DNA from: Oleispira sp963851095
Lineage (GTDB): Bacteria > Pseudomonadota > Gammaproteobacteria > Pseudomonadales > Oceanobacteraceae
Length of the DNA stretch: 64,000 nucleotides
Reading direction: 5' to 3'
Assembly (NCBI GenBank): GCA_963851095.1
Contig: CAWKOX010000013.1
Span: 62,001-126,000 of the forward strand
Under the pieces are notes generated by a model, which saw only the letters and a program-made list of their open reading frames with translations, had not been told where the DNA came from and made no database searches. This document shows, one piece after another, positions 8,878 to 18,567 of this stretch. The position numbers and the translations under genes were made by a program. How positions within the stretch are numbered: position 1 is the stretch's first letter; the number at the start of each line of letters is the position of its first letter.

Positions 8878-10691
8878 TTAGTCTTTCTTTGCAGTTGGGT
8901 CATTGTCTTCATAAATGACACGGTTACGGCCATGATCTTTAGCCACGTATAAATAATCATCCGCTTCTTTCAGTAGTAGACCTTCGCCTTCATGGTGAGA
9001 AGGAATACAGCTGGCTAGACCAAGGCTTGCGGTGACAGAAAATACTTGGTCTTCCCATTTAACTTCTATAGCTTTCGATTTGTTTTCTCACACGTTCGGC
9101 GACTAAGTAAGCCCCTTCTTTGGGAGTATTGGGTAATAAAATGGTGAACTCTTCACCGCCATAGCGAGAGACCGCATCGCTAGGACGCATAACAACATCT
9201 TGAACGCTCATTGCCACTGCCTGTAAAACGGCATCGCCTGCTTGATGGCCATAGTTATCGTTAAAAGATTTAAAGTGATCGATATCGATGATTAATAGTG
9301 AAATTGCGTACTTATCTCGATACGCTCGGCGATATTCAGAAGGTAATTTCTTATCAAAGTAATGACGATTTTTAACTTGCGTTAACGAGTCGGTAATCGA
9401 AGCAACTTGTAAGTGGTCGTTTAATAACTCTAACTCTTCGGTTCTTTCTCGGACTTTATCATCTAATTCTTTATTGGCTTGAATTTGAACTTCAAGCATA
9501 CGCTCTTGGGTTTCTAAGCGGATTCTTCGCTCACTGTTTATGCGATCGGCTAACCCTAATGCAAGTAATATTACTTCCAGAATAGCGCCTATTTCAATCG
9601 CGTGTTCCGTGATGGTATTAATTGGCAGAATGCCGAATTTTTGCCCACTATAAAGTAAGAAACCAATAAGAACGGTTGACCATGCAATGATAAATAGAAG
9701 AATTTCTCGACTACGGCTGCGCAACCATTCTTGAACGGTGGAAAGCATTGCGATGCTAGCGGCTAGAATCGCAAGGGCCGCCCCTATTTTAATCATTACT
9801 GTGTAGGGCAATATGAGGGTCGCAACCGAATATATCCCTGCGATCCAAACAAACGATAGAATCAGTCGGTTCAGTGCCGGTCGTATTGTGGCGAGTCTCA
9901 AAAATGTAGAGCTAAATAAGGCACTAAAAATAATGACAGGACCGATTAAAAAGACGACAGACAGTTCGTGAATTTTTGGGCTGTTTGGCCATAAGTATTG
10001 ATACCCCCAGCCGTGAATGCTTGCCATGAACAGAGTAAATGACGCTAGATATAAAACATAAAATAAATAGCTACGTGCTCGCACGATGAAGAAGATTACG
10101 AAGTTATACAGCAACATACTCAGCAAAATAGAATAAAAAGCAGAGGTCGCGACGCTTTCAGCGGCAATGCCTTGCCAGAAATTACTCTCTGTTTGTAGAG
10201 AGAGCGCTAGTTGAAGCGAGCTGTTGGTTTGTACATGAAGATAAATTGAGTAGGTTTTGTCGGTCTTAATGTCTAGCGGAAAAACAAAATTTGGCTGCTC
10301 AATCGGTCGTTGCTGGAAGGGAAGGGAATCGCCAGTATGAAATTCTTGTACAAGTTCTTCATCTGCGAGCAAGTAAACATCGATGGTATCTAATAGTGGG
10401 TACTTGCTGCGTAAAAACCAAGGTGAGGTTGAGCTTTGTATATTGAGTAGTGGAATCTGGAGCCAGAAATGGCGTGAATCAAAGCCAAAGCTGGCATCCT
10501 CAATCTCGATACTTTGCCAGTCCAGTGGGTCGCTTTGGCGGATCTCATCAAGAGACAAGTACTCATCACTTGCAAGATACTGAGCCGTTCCAAAATGACG
10601 CTCAGAGTCCTTCGTTGGACACCAATTGATTGGAGAAGCCAAAAAAGGATAGAGTGAGTAACATGAAAAGAAAAACAAACTGCTTTAGCAT
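8878..10691 (-). pseudogene. 7TM-DISM diguanylate cyclase, broken by two +1 frameshifts
   Basis: The largest single open frame (9059-10678) starts at a TTG and ends inside the GGDEF domain. Reading on from the far side gives the missing end in another frame (VKWEDQVFSVTASLGLAS ... DHGRNRVIYED, stop at 8878). One extra base near 9068-9073 explains the break. Upstream, an ATG at 10691 opens a proper signal sequence (MLKQFVFLFMLLTLSF) that leaves frame at a T6 run (near 10646-10651 on the other strand). Removing both bases gives 603 residues: signal peptide, 7TMR-DISMED2-like sensor, seven-helix DISM region, coiled coil, then GGDEF with active-site motif RYGGEEF. It would make c-di-GMP if intact. 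Whether it is a real pseudogene or sequence error is open. Confidence 0.72.
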
Positions 10692-10794
10692 CTGATCTTG
10701 GTCACAAAAGATTAAGTTAATTGAAGTATAGTCAATCAGTCTGAAAACGGTTGTACAGTTAATGAATTAAGCATTATTAATCAAATGGGTGCGT

Positions 10795-10800
10795 TATAAT
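10795..10800 (+). promoter_or_regulatory. Candidate -10 box before the RmlD-like/moeA genes
   Basis: A perfect TATAAT lies 40 bases before the ATG at 10840. No convincing -35 is present at 16-18 bases. The position suits a promoter for the following gene run. Confidence 0.35.
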
Positions 10801-10839
10801 AAATTCAACAAATGGTTAGATTGATTGGGAGTAGGCGGC

Positions 10840-11664
10840 ATGAGTTTTAGCGGGACTAATCGACATTGGTTTATTATTGGGGCTGAGTTTCCTGTTGGCC
10901 AGTGTTTGGCTGACTTGGCCAGTGAGTTAGCACTTCCTTACAGTTCTCGCCGTTTAGACAGTCGAGAGCAGCTTACTGTACTCTCTGGCGGATCCTCTAC
11001 ACCGTTAGCGATCTTAGCAACGGCTGGGGATACACCAGAAACTAATGAGCATCTACAAGCGTGGATTGAATTGTTGATAAAACAAGATATCCCAATGGTT
11101 TTATTATCGTCCGCCAAGGTTTTTGACTACAACGAAGTTGGCAGTCTTGAGCACGATGAAATGACGGGCGATGCCCGTTTGATTGCATTAGAGAACTTGG
11201 CTCGTGATCAACTAAGACACCTAATTATACGCGTGAACCAACCCTTTAGCTTATTAACCGGTGATTTTGCCGTGCAGTTATTGGCTAAGGCGCGAAATGA
11301 AGGGCGCCTCATTCTTGATAACCTGATTCGAATAGCGCCAACCCCTGCCGATGATATCGCTTTGGTTATACATGCATTATTGCAACAAATTGACTGTGAC
11401 GAATCACTATGGGGCACGTATCACTATTGCAGCGTAGAAAGTACAACGGAATATGCTTTTGCTGAAGTGCTATTAGCAGAAGCCCGACAATATGAAGACT
11501 TAGCTCATGTGATGCTAGAAGAGCTGGATGATGATCAATGCCAGCCTAGTGAGAGCATCTTAGACAGCAAATTAATTAAGCATAACTTTGGCATCAAACC
11601 CAAGCCGTGGCGCCAAGCTCTTAGCCGTTTAGTACGCCGCTATTATCGAGCAGACAACAAATAA
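10840..11664 (+). CDS. RmlD-like NAD(P)-dependent sugar-nucleotide reductase/epimerase homologue
   Basis: The 274-residue soluble protein has the layout of dTDP-4-dehydrorhamnose reductase/extended SDR proteins: a beta strand and loop WFIIGAEFPVGQCLADLA, a mid-region strand VLLSSAKVFDYNE where the SDR active-site Ser-Thr segment normally falls, IIRVNQPFSLL, and a C-terminal substrate-side region. The usual GxxGxxG is degenerate (IGAEFPVG) and no YxxxK is obvious, so it may have lost reductase activity. I chose ATG 10840 because GGGAG (10827-10831) precedes it. A TTG at 10825 is less likely. It lies 24 bases before moeA. Confidence 0.6.
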   Translation: MSFSGTNRHWFIIGAEFPVGQCLADLASELALPYSSRRLDSREQLTVLSGGSSTPLAILATAGDTPETNEHLQAWIELLIKQDIPMVLLSSAKVFDYNEVGSLEHDEMTGDARLIALENLARDQLRHLIIRVNQPFSLLTGDFAVQLLAKARNEGRLILDNLIRIAPTPADDIALVIHALLQQIDCDESLWGTYHYCSVESTTEYAFAEVLLAEARQYEDLAHVMLEELDDDQCQPSESILDSKLIKHNFGIKPKPWRQALSRLVRRYYRADNK

Positions 11665-11688
11665 GCTTAAAGAGAATAGAGAGAAGCC

Positions 11689-12957
11689 ATGTCATCTTGT
11701 GATTCCCCCGCCTTAGTAAAAGGGCTTGTACCATTAGACGATGCTCAATCTGTATTAGCGCAGCGAGCGCAGCAGTACGGTACGCTAGCAGAAACTGAAA
11801 CCATCACGATTCAGGCTGCATTAACGCGAGTATTGGCCGAAACCATCACCTCGCAGATTAATGTGCCGGGGTTTGATAACAGCGCGATGGATGGTTATGC
11901 CTTGCGTTTAGCAGATTGTCAGCAGCAAGTAGCTGCTAACGGCAAGATCGAAATGCAAATTTCACAGCGCATTACCGCGGGCGATGCACCTGAACGGCTA
12001 TTAGAAAATACCTGTGCGCGAATTTTTACTGGTGCAGCCGTGCCAGAGAATGCCGATATGGTTGTGATGCAAGAGCAGTGTGAGATTGCAGAAAATGGTC
12101 AGGTAATTTTTTCTGCTGAATTGATCAGTACAAAACTTCAGCAAAATATTCGACCTGCAGGACAAGACATTGCTGTGGGTCAAACCTTGTTTCAGCCAGG
12201 GCGAATTCTACGAGCAGAAGACTTAGGTGTTTTGGCGTCGATGGGATTTGGCCAAGTGACGGTATATAAAAAGCTTAAAGTCGCAGTGATTTCATCCGGA
12301 GATGAACTGGTCGAGCCGGGGTCAGTATTAACCCCAGGAAAAATTTATAATACCAATAGCTTTACCCTAATCGGTCTATTACAGCGTATGGGTATGGAAG
12401 TTGTGGGGCCATTTTTTGCGGCTGATACACTCAGTGATACGCAAGAAGTATTAACGCAAGCAAGTGCTCAAGCCGATGTCATTATTACCAGTGGCGGAGT
12501 ATCGGTGGGTGAGGAAGATCATATTAAAGCGGCTATCTCCAGTGGTGGCGAACTTGAAATGTGGCGCTTGGCTATTAAACCCGGAAAACCTTTTGCTCTG
12601 GGTCAGTTTAATAAAACCCCTGTTATGGGTTTGCCTGGAAACCCTGCGGCTGTTGTCGTTACTTTTTATCAGTTGGCCCGTAATTTTTTATGGGCTATTC
12701 AGGGCGCTGATGCGCAGCCTTTAATGATATTAAAAGGTAAGGCTGCTTTTGCAACTAAAAAGTCCATTGCTCGCACCGAGTTTTTGCGTGCGCGTTTTAA
12801 TGATGGCGACATTGAAATCTTTAACAACCAAAGCTCTGGCGTATTATCGTCTTCGAGCTGGAGCGACGGCTTTGCTTGTGTGCCAGCGGGTGAAATAATT
12901 ACCGAGGGTGACGATATCACGTTTTATGCGTTAACTACGGCCCATGGACACGGCTAA
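11689..12957 (+). CDS. moeA: Molybdopterin molybdenumtransferase MoeA
   Basis: The 422-residue protein inserts molybdate into adenylylated molybdopterin to form molybdenum cofactor. Family marks are VPGFDNSAMDGYALR (about 58-72), ITAGDAPER, IFTGAAVPENADMVVMQE, AVISSGDELVEPG, KIYNTNSFTL, ITSGGVSVGEEDH, and KPGKPFALG leading to GLPGNPAAVVVTF. The gene overlaps mobA by one base (TAATG). It is the first of four Moco genes in a row, so cofactor supply for molybdoenzymes such as nitrate reductase is the likely context. None of those enzymes is in the window. Confidence 0.95.
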   Translation: MSSCDSPALVKGLVPLDDAQSVLAQRAQQYGTLAETETITIQAALTRVLAETITSQINVPGFDNSAMDGYALRLADCQQQVAANGKIEMQISQRITAGDAPERLLENTCARIFTGAAVPENADMVVMQEQCEIAENGQVIFSAELISTKLQQNIRPAGQDIAVGQTLFQPGRILRAEDLGVLASMGFGQVTVYKKLKVAVISSGDELVEPGSVLTPGKIYNTNSFTLIGLLQRMGMEVVGPFFAADTLSDTQEVLTQASAQADVIITSGGVSVGEEDHIKAAISSGGELEMWRLAIKPGKPFALGQFNKTPVMGLPGNPAAVVVTFYQLARNFLWAIQGADAQPLMILKGKAAFATKKSIARTEFLRARFNDGDIEIFNNQSSGVLSSSSWSDGFACVPAGEIITEGDDITFYALTTAHGHG

Positions 12958-13586
12958 TGATTGCGGCTAATAGAGAATTAAGTGGATTGATCCTGGCGGG
13001 TGGTGAAGGTCGCCGCATGGCCGGGCGCGATAAAGGATTAATTTCTTTAGCTCAGAAGCCGTTGGTTGAGTATGCCATTGAATGCTTAACGCCGCTGGTG
13101 GATGACCTCAGCATCAGCTGCAATCGTAATCGAGAGCTGTATCTGAACTACCAGTTAGAATGCATTTCAGATCATGAGATGACAAGCTATCAAGGCCCAA
13201 TGGCAGGAATTGCAGCAGGCTTGAGACATGCCAAGCATGATTGGTTACTCGTCATGCCATGTGATACTCCGTTAATGACCTCTGCGGTCATGGCGCAATT
13301 AATTACCTGCTTACAGACTAACGAGGCAGGCCTTAAAAAGCAGGCGATTATATTTTCTCATCAGGGCTTACAGCCTTTGCACGGTTTGTATCATAAAAGC
13401 ATGCTGCCAATTTTTGAGCAGTGTTTAGCTGAAAATAAAAATGCCTTACAGCGCTTATTGCGCTCTATGGATAGTGTATCTGTTCACCAAGCGCTAGAGA
13501 GTGAATACAGTTTTAATAATGCCAATGATCCTGAAGAGCTCAGCACAATAGAGAACTTGTTAGCAGATAATCAGCCCAGTTTTTAA
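12957..13586 (+). CDS. mobA: Molybdenum cofactor guanylyltransferase MobA
   Basis: The 209-residue protein transfers GMP from GTP to molybdenum cofactor, making the bis-MGD form used by DMSO-reductase family enzymes. The nucleotidyltransferase signature LILAGGEGRRMAGRDKGL (about 10-27) is complete, followed by DHEMTSYQGPMAGIAAGL and LVMPCDTPLM, with the metal-binding Asp in the last motif. The start codon overlaps the moeA stop. Confidence 0.94.
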   Translation: MIAANRELSGLILAGGEGRRMAGRDKGLISLAQKPLVEYAIECLTPLVDDLSISCNRNRELYLNYQLECISDHEMTSYQGPMAGIAAGLRHAKHDWLLVMPCDTPLMTSAVMAQLITCLQTNEAGLKKQAIIFSHQGLQPLHGLYHKSMLPIFEQCLAENKNALQRLLRSMDSVSVHQALESEYSFNNANDPEELSTIENLLADNQPSF

Positions 13587-13620
13587 ATTTAAAGAATTAA
13601 ACATTACGTTGGAAATAAAA

Positions 13621-14106
13621 ATGGATTTAACTCATTTAGATGAAAAAGGCCAAGCTCGAATGGTCGATGTCAGCGAAAAAGATGTCACTAAAAGAGAAGC
13701 TGTGGCACAAGCCATTGTTACTATGTTGCCGAATACTTTAACCATGATTACCGAAGGTAAGCATAAGAAAGGGGATGTGCTGGCCACGGCGCGTATTGCC
13801 GGAATTCAAGCGGCGAAAAAAACATGGGAACTGATTCCAATGTGTCATCCATTAATGATTGCAGGGGCAAAAGTGGATATTCAAGCGATCAGTGAAACAG
13901 AACTGCGTATTGAAGTTCGCTGTAAAGTCGCCGATCGCACCGGAATAGAAATGGAAGCGTTAACCGCGGCCTCCATTGCGGCATTGACCATTTATGATAT
14001 GTGTAAAGCGGTCGATAAAGGTATGACGATTGGTGATATTAAACTATTACAAAAAACCGGTGGCAAAAGTGGCGACTGGAATGCACCTGCAGAAGAAGGG
14101 AAGTAA
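13621..14106 (+). CDS. moaC: Cyclic pyranopterin monophosphate synthase MoaC
   Basis: The 161-residue enzyme acts in the first step of molybdopterin synthesis, turning the MoaA product into cyclic pyranopterin monophosphate. Conserved blocks are GQARMVDVSEK, KGDVLATARIAGIQAAKKT, LIPMCHPLMI, VRCKVADRTGIEMEALTA and the C-terminal LLQKTGGKSG. I chose the ATG at 13621; an in-frame TTG four codons earlier would add only MEIK and lacks a separate ribosome site. moaD starts three bases after its stop. Confidence 0.95.
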   Translation: MDLTHLDEKGQARMVDVSEKDVTKREAVAQAIVTMLPNTLTMITEGKHKKGDVLATARIAGIQAAKKTWELIPMCHPLMIAGAKVDIQAISETELRIEVRCKVADRTGIEMEALTAASIAALTIYDMCKAVDKGMTIGDIKLLQKTGGKSGDWNAPAEEGK

Positions 14107-14108
14107 CC

Positions 14109-14351
14109 GTGATTAATGTATTATTTTTTGCGCGACTAAAAGACACCATTGGCCAAGCAGAACTCAAATTAGAGACTGAACATGCTGGTAAAACAGTCGC
14201 AGAGCTACAGCAGATATTAATCGCGAAAGGCATGGTTGCTTTGCAAGATGATAGTATTCGCATTGCGGTTAATCAAAACTTCTGTAGCGCGGATACCATT
14301 GTTAACGATGGTGATGAAGTTGCCTTTATGCCGCCAGTCACGGGTGGATAA
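14109..14351 (+). CDS. moaD: Molybdopterin synthase small subunit MoaD
   Basis: The 80-residue ubiquitin-like sulphur carrier ends in MPPVTGG, whose terminal Gly-Gly is adenylated and thiocarboxylated. It starts at GTG 14109 (INVLFFARLKDTIG). It supplies sulphur to precursor Z together with MoaE. The moaE gene, normally next, is not here; a CPBP protease gene follows after two bases instead. Confidence 0.93.
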   Translation: MINVLFFARLKDTIGQAELKLETEHAGKTVAELQQILIAKGMVALQDDSIRIAVNQNFCSADTIVNDGDEVAFMPPVTGG

Positions 14352-14353
14352 TC

Positions 14354-15235
14354 GTGCACTCTAACGCAAGGATGCAAACAGGATTATTCAGTCGCATATT
14401 TACTGTTTTAAATCCTAAACAAATACTCACTGCGCTCTCTGCCATAGATCATGACGCTAAAGTAGAGCGTGCACAGCTCAATGACGATGTTGAACGTAAA
14501 CGCGTCTGGCTGGTGATTATGGTGGCCTGTGTCTGCTTACTCATGGTCAACTATTTAAAATATTCCAGCGTATTATTAGAAAGCATTCGTATGCTAGAAG
14601 GCTGGTTTGATATTAAAAATCAGCAATGGTCTCGTGAATTTAGAGGTCATCCTTATCGCGAGTTAATAGGGTATATCTGGTGGGGGTTTTGGAATGTTTT
14701 ATGTTTCTTAATCATCCCCATGTTGACGATTAAGTTAGTTTTAAAACAAAGCTTAAAAAATTACGGCTGGCAACTAGGCAGCATTAAACAGCATTGCTTA
14801 GGGTATGTGCTATTAGCTTTACCCATTATGTTTTTTGCTTTTTTAGTCAGTTTTCGAGAAGACTTTGCTAACCATTATCCTTTTTACAATTTAGCCCATA
14901 AAAGTTGGCTAGACTTAATTCTTTGGGAATGTATTTATATTCTGCAGTTTATTGCGGTGGAATTTTTCTTTCGGGGATTTCTAGTAAATGGTCTTCGCAT
15001 TCCATTTGGCAGTTTATCGATTGCGGTAATGTGCTTGCCGTACTTAATGCTGCACTTTCCTAAATTATGGTTAGAGTCGTTTGGTGCAATATCATTTGGA
15101 TTTTTATTAGGGGTATTAGCGTTACGTTCTAAATCGATTTGGGGTGGTGTGGCCGTGCATGTGGCTATTGCCCTCACAATGGATTTTATGGCGATGATGC
15201 AGACCAAAGGCTTCCCTGAGCAATTTATGCGTTAA
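14354..15235 (+). CDS. CPBP-family intramembrane metalloprotease homologue
   Basis: The 293-residue polytopic membrane protein starts at a GTG. Its C-terminal half has the CPBP/Abi motifs in a slightly reduced form: VEFFFRGFLVNGL (motif 1, where EExxxR is usual, here with one Glu), PYLMLHFPKLWLES (motif 2, with His), and VAVHVAIALTMD (motif 3, HxxxxxxMD). The loss of one Glu in motif 1 matches several non-canonical family members. The substrate is unknown. It follows moaD by two bases, so it is probably co-transcribed with Moco genes, but it has no known Moco role. Confidence 0.75.
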   Translation: MHSNARMQTGLFSRIFTVLNPKQILTALSAIDHDAKVERAQLNDDVERKRVWLVIMVACVCLLMVNYLKYSSVLLESIRMLEGWFDIKNQQWSREFRGHPYRELIGYIWWGFWNVLCFLIIPMLTIKLVLKQSLKNYGWQLGSIKQHCLGYVLLALPIMFFAFLVSFREDFANHYPFYNLAHKSWLDLILWECIYILQFIAVEFFFRGFLVNGLRIPFGSLSIAVMCLPYLMLHFPKLWLESFGAISFGFLLGVLALRSKSIWGGVAVHVAIALTMDFMAMMQTKGFPEQFMR

Positions 15236-15275
15236 TAATGATTGTTATTTTAGGTATAAAATAGGTTGTAAAGTT

Positions 15276-16053
15276 ATGGGAAAACTAATTATTTTAATGA
15301 CGATGATACTCTCTATTAGCGTAATGGCTGAGGAGAGGATTGTAGTTAACGTTGGTATGTATCCTTTTGCTCCTTTCGTGGAAACCAGCCAAGATACCAA
15401 TAATGAGCTACAGACTTCTGGTATGACGATTGATTTGATCTCAGCTTTAAACCAATCACAAGAAAAATATGCTTTTCGAAGCCATACAAATTCCTCCTAA
15501 GCGCCGTTATCAGTTTTATAAGGATGGCCACTATGATGTTATTTTCTATGAAAATAAAGAGTGGGGTTGGAGCAATATCGATATTGACGTATCCAATAGC
15601 TATCAAAAAGGTGGTGAGGTCTATGTTGCGTTAAATAAGCTAGGCCGTGGTCAAGAATACTTTGATGATTTTACTGGCAAGCGAATGATGGGAATTTTAG
15701 GTTTCCATTATGGATTCTCAGGCTTTAATGCGACCGAAGACTATTTGATGAAGCATTATCACATGAACTTTTCATATGATAATTTGAAAAATATCACGTT
15801 GTTACTAAAAGAACGTGGAGATATCGCGGTAATAACGAAGGCCTATCTAAAACGTTATTTAACAAACAACCCCGAGCATAAAAAGAAACTACTTATTTCA
15901 GAAAAAATGGACCAGGAATATCAACACGCTGTCTTGGTGAGACCTGGTATTCGCCCTTCGGTCGATGAAATTAATGGCATGTTAGAAACCTTATATCAGT
16001 CAGGGACTCTTACAAAGTTATGGGAAAAGTACGGTATTGAGCGTTCGAAGTAA
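15276..16053 (+). pseudogene. Periplasmic solute-binding protein (SBP_bac_3-like), one +1 frameshift
   Basis: The first frame (15276-15500) encodes a signal peptide (LIILMTMILSISVMA) and the start of a binding-protein domain (VGMYPFAPFVE ... GMTIDLISALN). The second (15469-16053) continues with PPKRRYQFYKDGHYDVIFYE and ends LWEKYGIERSK, a typical end for this fold. An extra base at about 15477 (YAF then EAIQIPPK) joins them into 258 residues. The family includes amino-acid-binding proteins and transporter-less sensing proteins. No permease genes adjoin, so the ligand is unknown. Confidence 0.65.
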
Positions 16054-16202
16054 GTTTCATTCAGTAGCAATAACGATATCCAAAGAAGTATTATTAAAGC
16101 TAATGTCACAACACACTAAGTACCTTGATTAGCCGACATGTTGGCTTTGCCAACGAATTAATCGTGCTAAGAAGTTTCTAATCACTAATTTCTAATCATT
16201 AA

Positions 16203-16757
16203 TTAGTGATGCATCGCCTGATGGCTCATTTGGCTAAGCGCATCAATATCGATGTCTGAAAACTTCAGTAACTCGCCACCAAATTCGGCGGCGAATTTCT
16301 CGGCATCAGCCTGCTTAGAGAAGGATGCTAACGCAGGCCCCATAGCGCCTTTCAAACGATGTCCCGATACATAGATGGCTGTTTTTGCATCAATGTACTG
16401 GGCTTTCTCTTGCTCATCCCATGCTGCGGTTGCAACATCATGAACATACATGTGTTCTATTCTATGCTGGTGTTCTGGTTGCAATGCGTAAGCAAACATA
16501 TCGCGCGTTGAACAAAAGCGCTTAGCAGGTAATCCGCCTCGCTCAAAGACTTGCCCTTTAGGCCCTGGAAAGCGATTGATGTACATGCCACATAAATCAC
16601 ACTCCTCACCATTTTGAATGATCACCGGTTCGGGAGCTGCAATAGCGACTTTTTCCTCTTGGCCACAGCCCACCATTAATAGTGAGAAAAGCGTTAGCGA
16701 TAAAAGCCCAGTGAGCGTTGCTGTTTTTTTCATAGCGATAGCGAATTGATTCATCAT
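16203..16757 (-). CDS. nosL: NosL copper chaperone lipoprotein
   Basis: The 184-residue lipoprotein has lipobox LMVGC and delivers Cu(I) for assembly of the N2O reductase CuZ centre. The copper-site motif CDLCGMYINRFPGPKGQ is present at about residues 53-69. A His/Met-rich C-terminus (SQMSHQAMHH) may add copper ligands. It is the last gene of nosDFYL, overlapping nosY by four bases. Confidence 0.92.
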   Translation of the reverse strand: MMNQFAIAMKKTATLTGLLSLTLFSLLMVGCGQEEKVAIAAPEPVIIQNGEECDLCGMYINRFPGPKGQVFERGGLPAKRFCSTRDMFAYALQPEHQHRIEHMYVHDVATAAWDEQEKAQYIDAKTAIYVSGHRLKGAMGPALASFSKQADAEKFAAEFGGELLKFSDIDIDALSQMSHQAMHH

Positions 16758-17584
16758 TCTGATAACTCTTTTTTATTAAATATCCACCAAGAGCAGGCTA
16801 ATGGCATAGCCACCCAAAGCAGCATAACGGCTAGTAAATAGAGGGTTCCATCAGCACCGTGCTCGGCAATTTGTAATACCCCTGAATAACTCTCTGCGCC
16901 AATAATGGTATAGACCAAAATACGGAATACATCCGTTGGGTTAATCCACAATAAAAAAGGCACAAGGGTTTCATTAATATTGCCTTCACTTGCGACAAGA
17001 ATGGCCATGAGAACTAAGTCAAAAACCAATACGAATAAAAACCAAACAATCAGAGCAAGCCCTGCGGCTTTAGACTTTTCGGCAACAGAAATACTGATGA
17101 TATAAGCCAAGGCAATAAACACCCAGCCCAGCAAACTGGCGAGTACAATAAATTGACTGAAGGCGATTAATACATTGGCCACATCAACATCGCTGACTAA
17201 GCAAATAATGATAGCGGGTAAGCCAAAACCCAATACCGATGCGAGTGTAATGATGGCAGCTTGGCCGGTAAATTTACCGAGTAATAGTTGTGCGCTACTC
17301 AAGGGATAGGTCATTAATAGCAATAACGTTCCTTGCTCTAATTCGCCGACAAACGAGTTATACGCCAGCATCAAAGCAATTAGCGGAATGAGCATTACGC
17401 ATAAGCTGGCAAGGCTAACCAAGGTTGATTCTAACGACGAAAAACCTAAAACACCCGCAGTAGCAGAGCCAAAGTAGGCTAAGCCTAATGACATTAAAAT
17501 AAAAATAATCGTGATAGCTCCGGTCCAGCGATTGCGTAGACCATCACGAAATTCTTTTTGTGCAACGATTAATATTTTATTCAT
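16754..17584 (-). CDS. nosY: NosY ABC transporter permease
   Basis: The 276-residue inner-membrane protein has six hydrophobic segments and starts MNKILIVAQKEFRDGLRNRW, the usual NosY opening. A segment FVGELEQGTLLLLMTYPLS carries the ABC-2 permease coupling region. With NosF and NosD it forms the complex that takes copper from NosL for CuZ assembly. It lies 20 bases downstream of nosF. Confidence 0.92.
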   Translation of the reverse strand: MNKILIVAQKEFRDGLRNRWTGAITIIFILMSLGLAYFGSATAGVLGFSSLESTLVSLASLCVMLIPLIALMLAYNSFVGELEQGTLLLLMTYPLSSAQLLLGKFTGQAAIITLASVLGFGLPAIIICLVSDVDVANVLIAFSQFIVLASLLGWVFIALAYIISISVAEKSKAAGLALIVWFLFVLVFDLVLMAILVASEGNINETLVPFLLWINPTDVFRILVYTIIGAESYSGVLQIAEHGADGTLYLLAVMLLWVAMPLACSWWIFNKKELSE

Positions 17585-17604
17585 ATTACTTATAATCCTA
17601 AGTC

Positions 17605-18567
17605 TTAAACCGCTGACTGATTGAAATTCGATAAATAGTAGCGATACAAATCTTCTAAAGACGGCAGCTTAATGTGTAAATCTTGTAGGTTATCGTCTGT
17701 GGATAAATTTTTAATAATAGTGAGTTTTTTCTCTGCCGAAGTATTAAAGCGATGAGACAGCGCGCTATCAATATGAACGGCTGAAGTCATGGAAGGAACT
17801 GAATTGAGCCAATCAGATTCGCTGATTAGGCCATTGGTTCTTTGTTCAATATCTGGGCGAGACAAGCCTGTCACCGATATTTCAATGGGAAGGTTTGCCG
17901 CCGCGCGCAACTCGCTTAACGGTCCTAAAGCCAGCTTGCGACCTTTGCTCAAAATCATCGCGCGATCAATGTGACTCTCAACACCGGGTAAAACATGCGA
18001 GCATAAAATAACGGCACAGCCCCCAGACTTTAATCGATCAACGGTAAGATAAAAGTCTTGGGTAGCAACGGGGTCTAAGCCGACGGTAGGTTCATCTAAA
18101 ATTAATAACTTAGGCTCGCCCAAAAAAGCTTGTGCTAACCCCAAGCGTTGACGCATGCCTTTGGAATAGGTTTTGACTGCACGATCTGCAGCAGGCGCTA
18201 AATTGACTTCTTCTAATAAACGATTTGCTTGCGCTTTATTGTGGCCTTTGAGTTTGGCCAAATAGTGCAGCACTTCTCGACCCGTTAAATGCTCATAGAA
18301 GCTGACATTTTCAGGTAAATAGCCAAATAAGGTGCGGTAATCGTGAGCTTGATGACTGCGAGGGCAGTGACCCAGTGCAGAAATTTTTCCACCACTAGGC
18401 TTTAAAACACCTAAGATCAATTTCATTAAGGTGCTTTTTCCGGCCCCGTTATGGCCGAATAAACCTAAGACTTCACCCGCTTTCACTGACATGCTCAATG
18501 GGTGCAGGGCATTGACGTTAGGATAGTATTTGCAGACGTCTGTTAATTCTACAGCGATATCATTCAT
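17605..18567 (-). CDS. nosF: NosF ABC transporter ATP-binding protein
   Basis: The 320-residue ATPase has Walker A GHNGAGKST (about 38-46), a Q-loop at YLPEN, signature YSKGMRQRLG (about 138-147), Walker B LLILDEPTVGLDP and the switch His in CSHVLPG. It drives the NosDFY copper-loading complex. The start overlaps the nosD stop by four bases (ATGA). Confidence 0.94.
   Translation of the reverse strand: MNDIAVELTDVCKYYPNVNALHPLSMSVKAGEVLGLFGHNGAGKSTLMKLILGVLKPSGGKISALGHCPRSHQAHDYRTLFGYLPENVSFYEHLTGREVLHYLAKLKGHNKAQANRLLEEVNLAPAADRAVKTYSKGMRQRLGLAQAFLGEPKLLILDEPTVGLDPVATQDFYLTVDRLKSGGCAVILCSHVLPGVESHIDRAMILSKGRKLALGPLSELRAAANLPIEISVTGLSRPDIEQRTNGLISESDWLNSVPSMTSAVHIDSALSHRFNTSAEKKLTIIKNLSTDDNLQDLHIKLPSLEDLYRYYLSNFNQSAV

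Noticed and set aside
10718..10733. TTGAAGTATAGTCAA resembling an FNR box near the diguanylate cyclase start
   Set aside because: The half-sites are spaced by seven bases, not six, so it does not fit the FNR consensus.
16181..16210. 10-bp inverted repeat ATCACTAATT/AATTAGTGAT at the nosL stop
   Set aside because: It is made of AT-rich repeats overlapping the stop codon, with a 10-base loop and no T-run. It is too weak to call a terminator.
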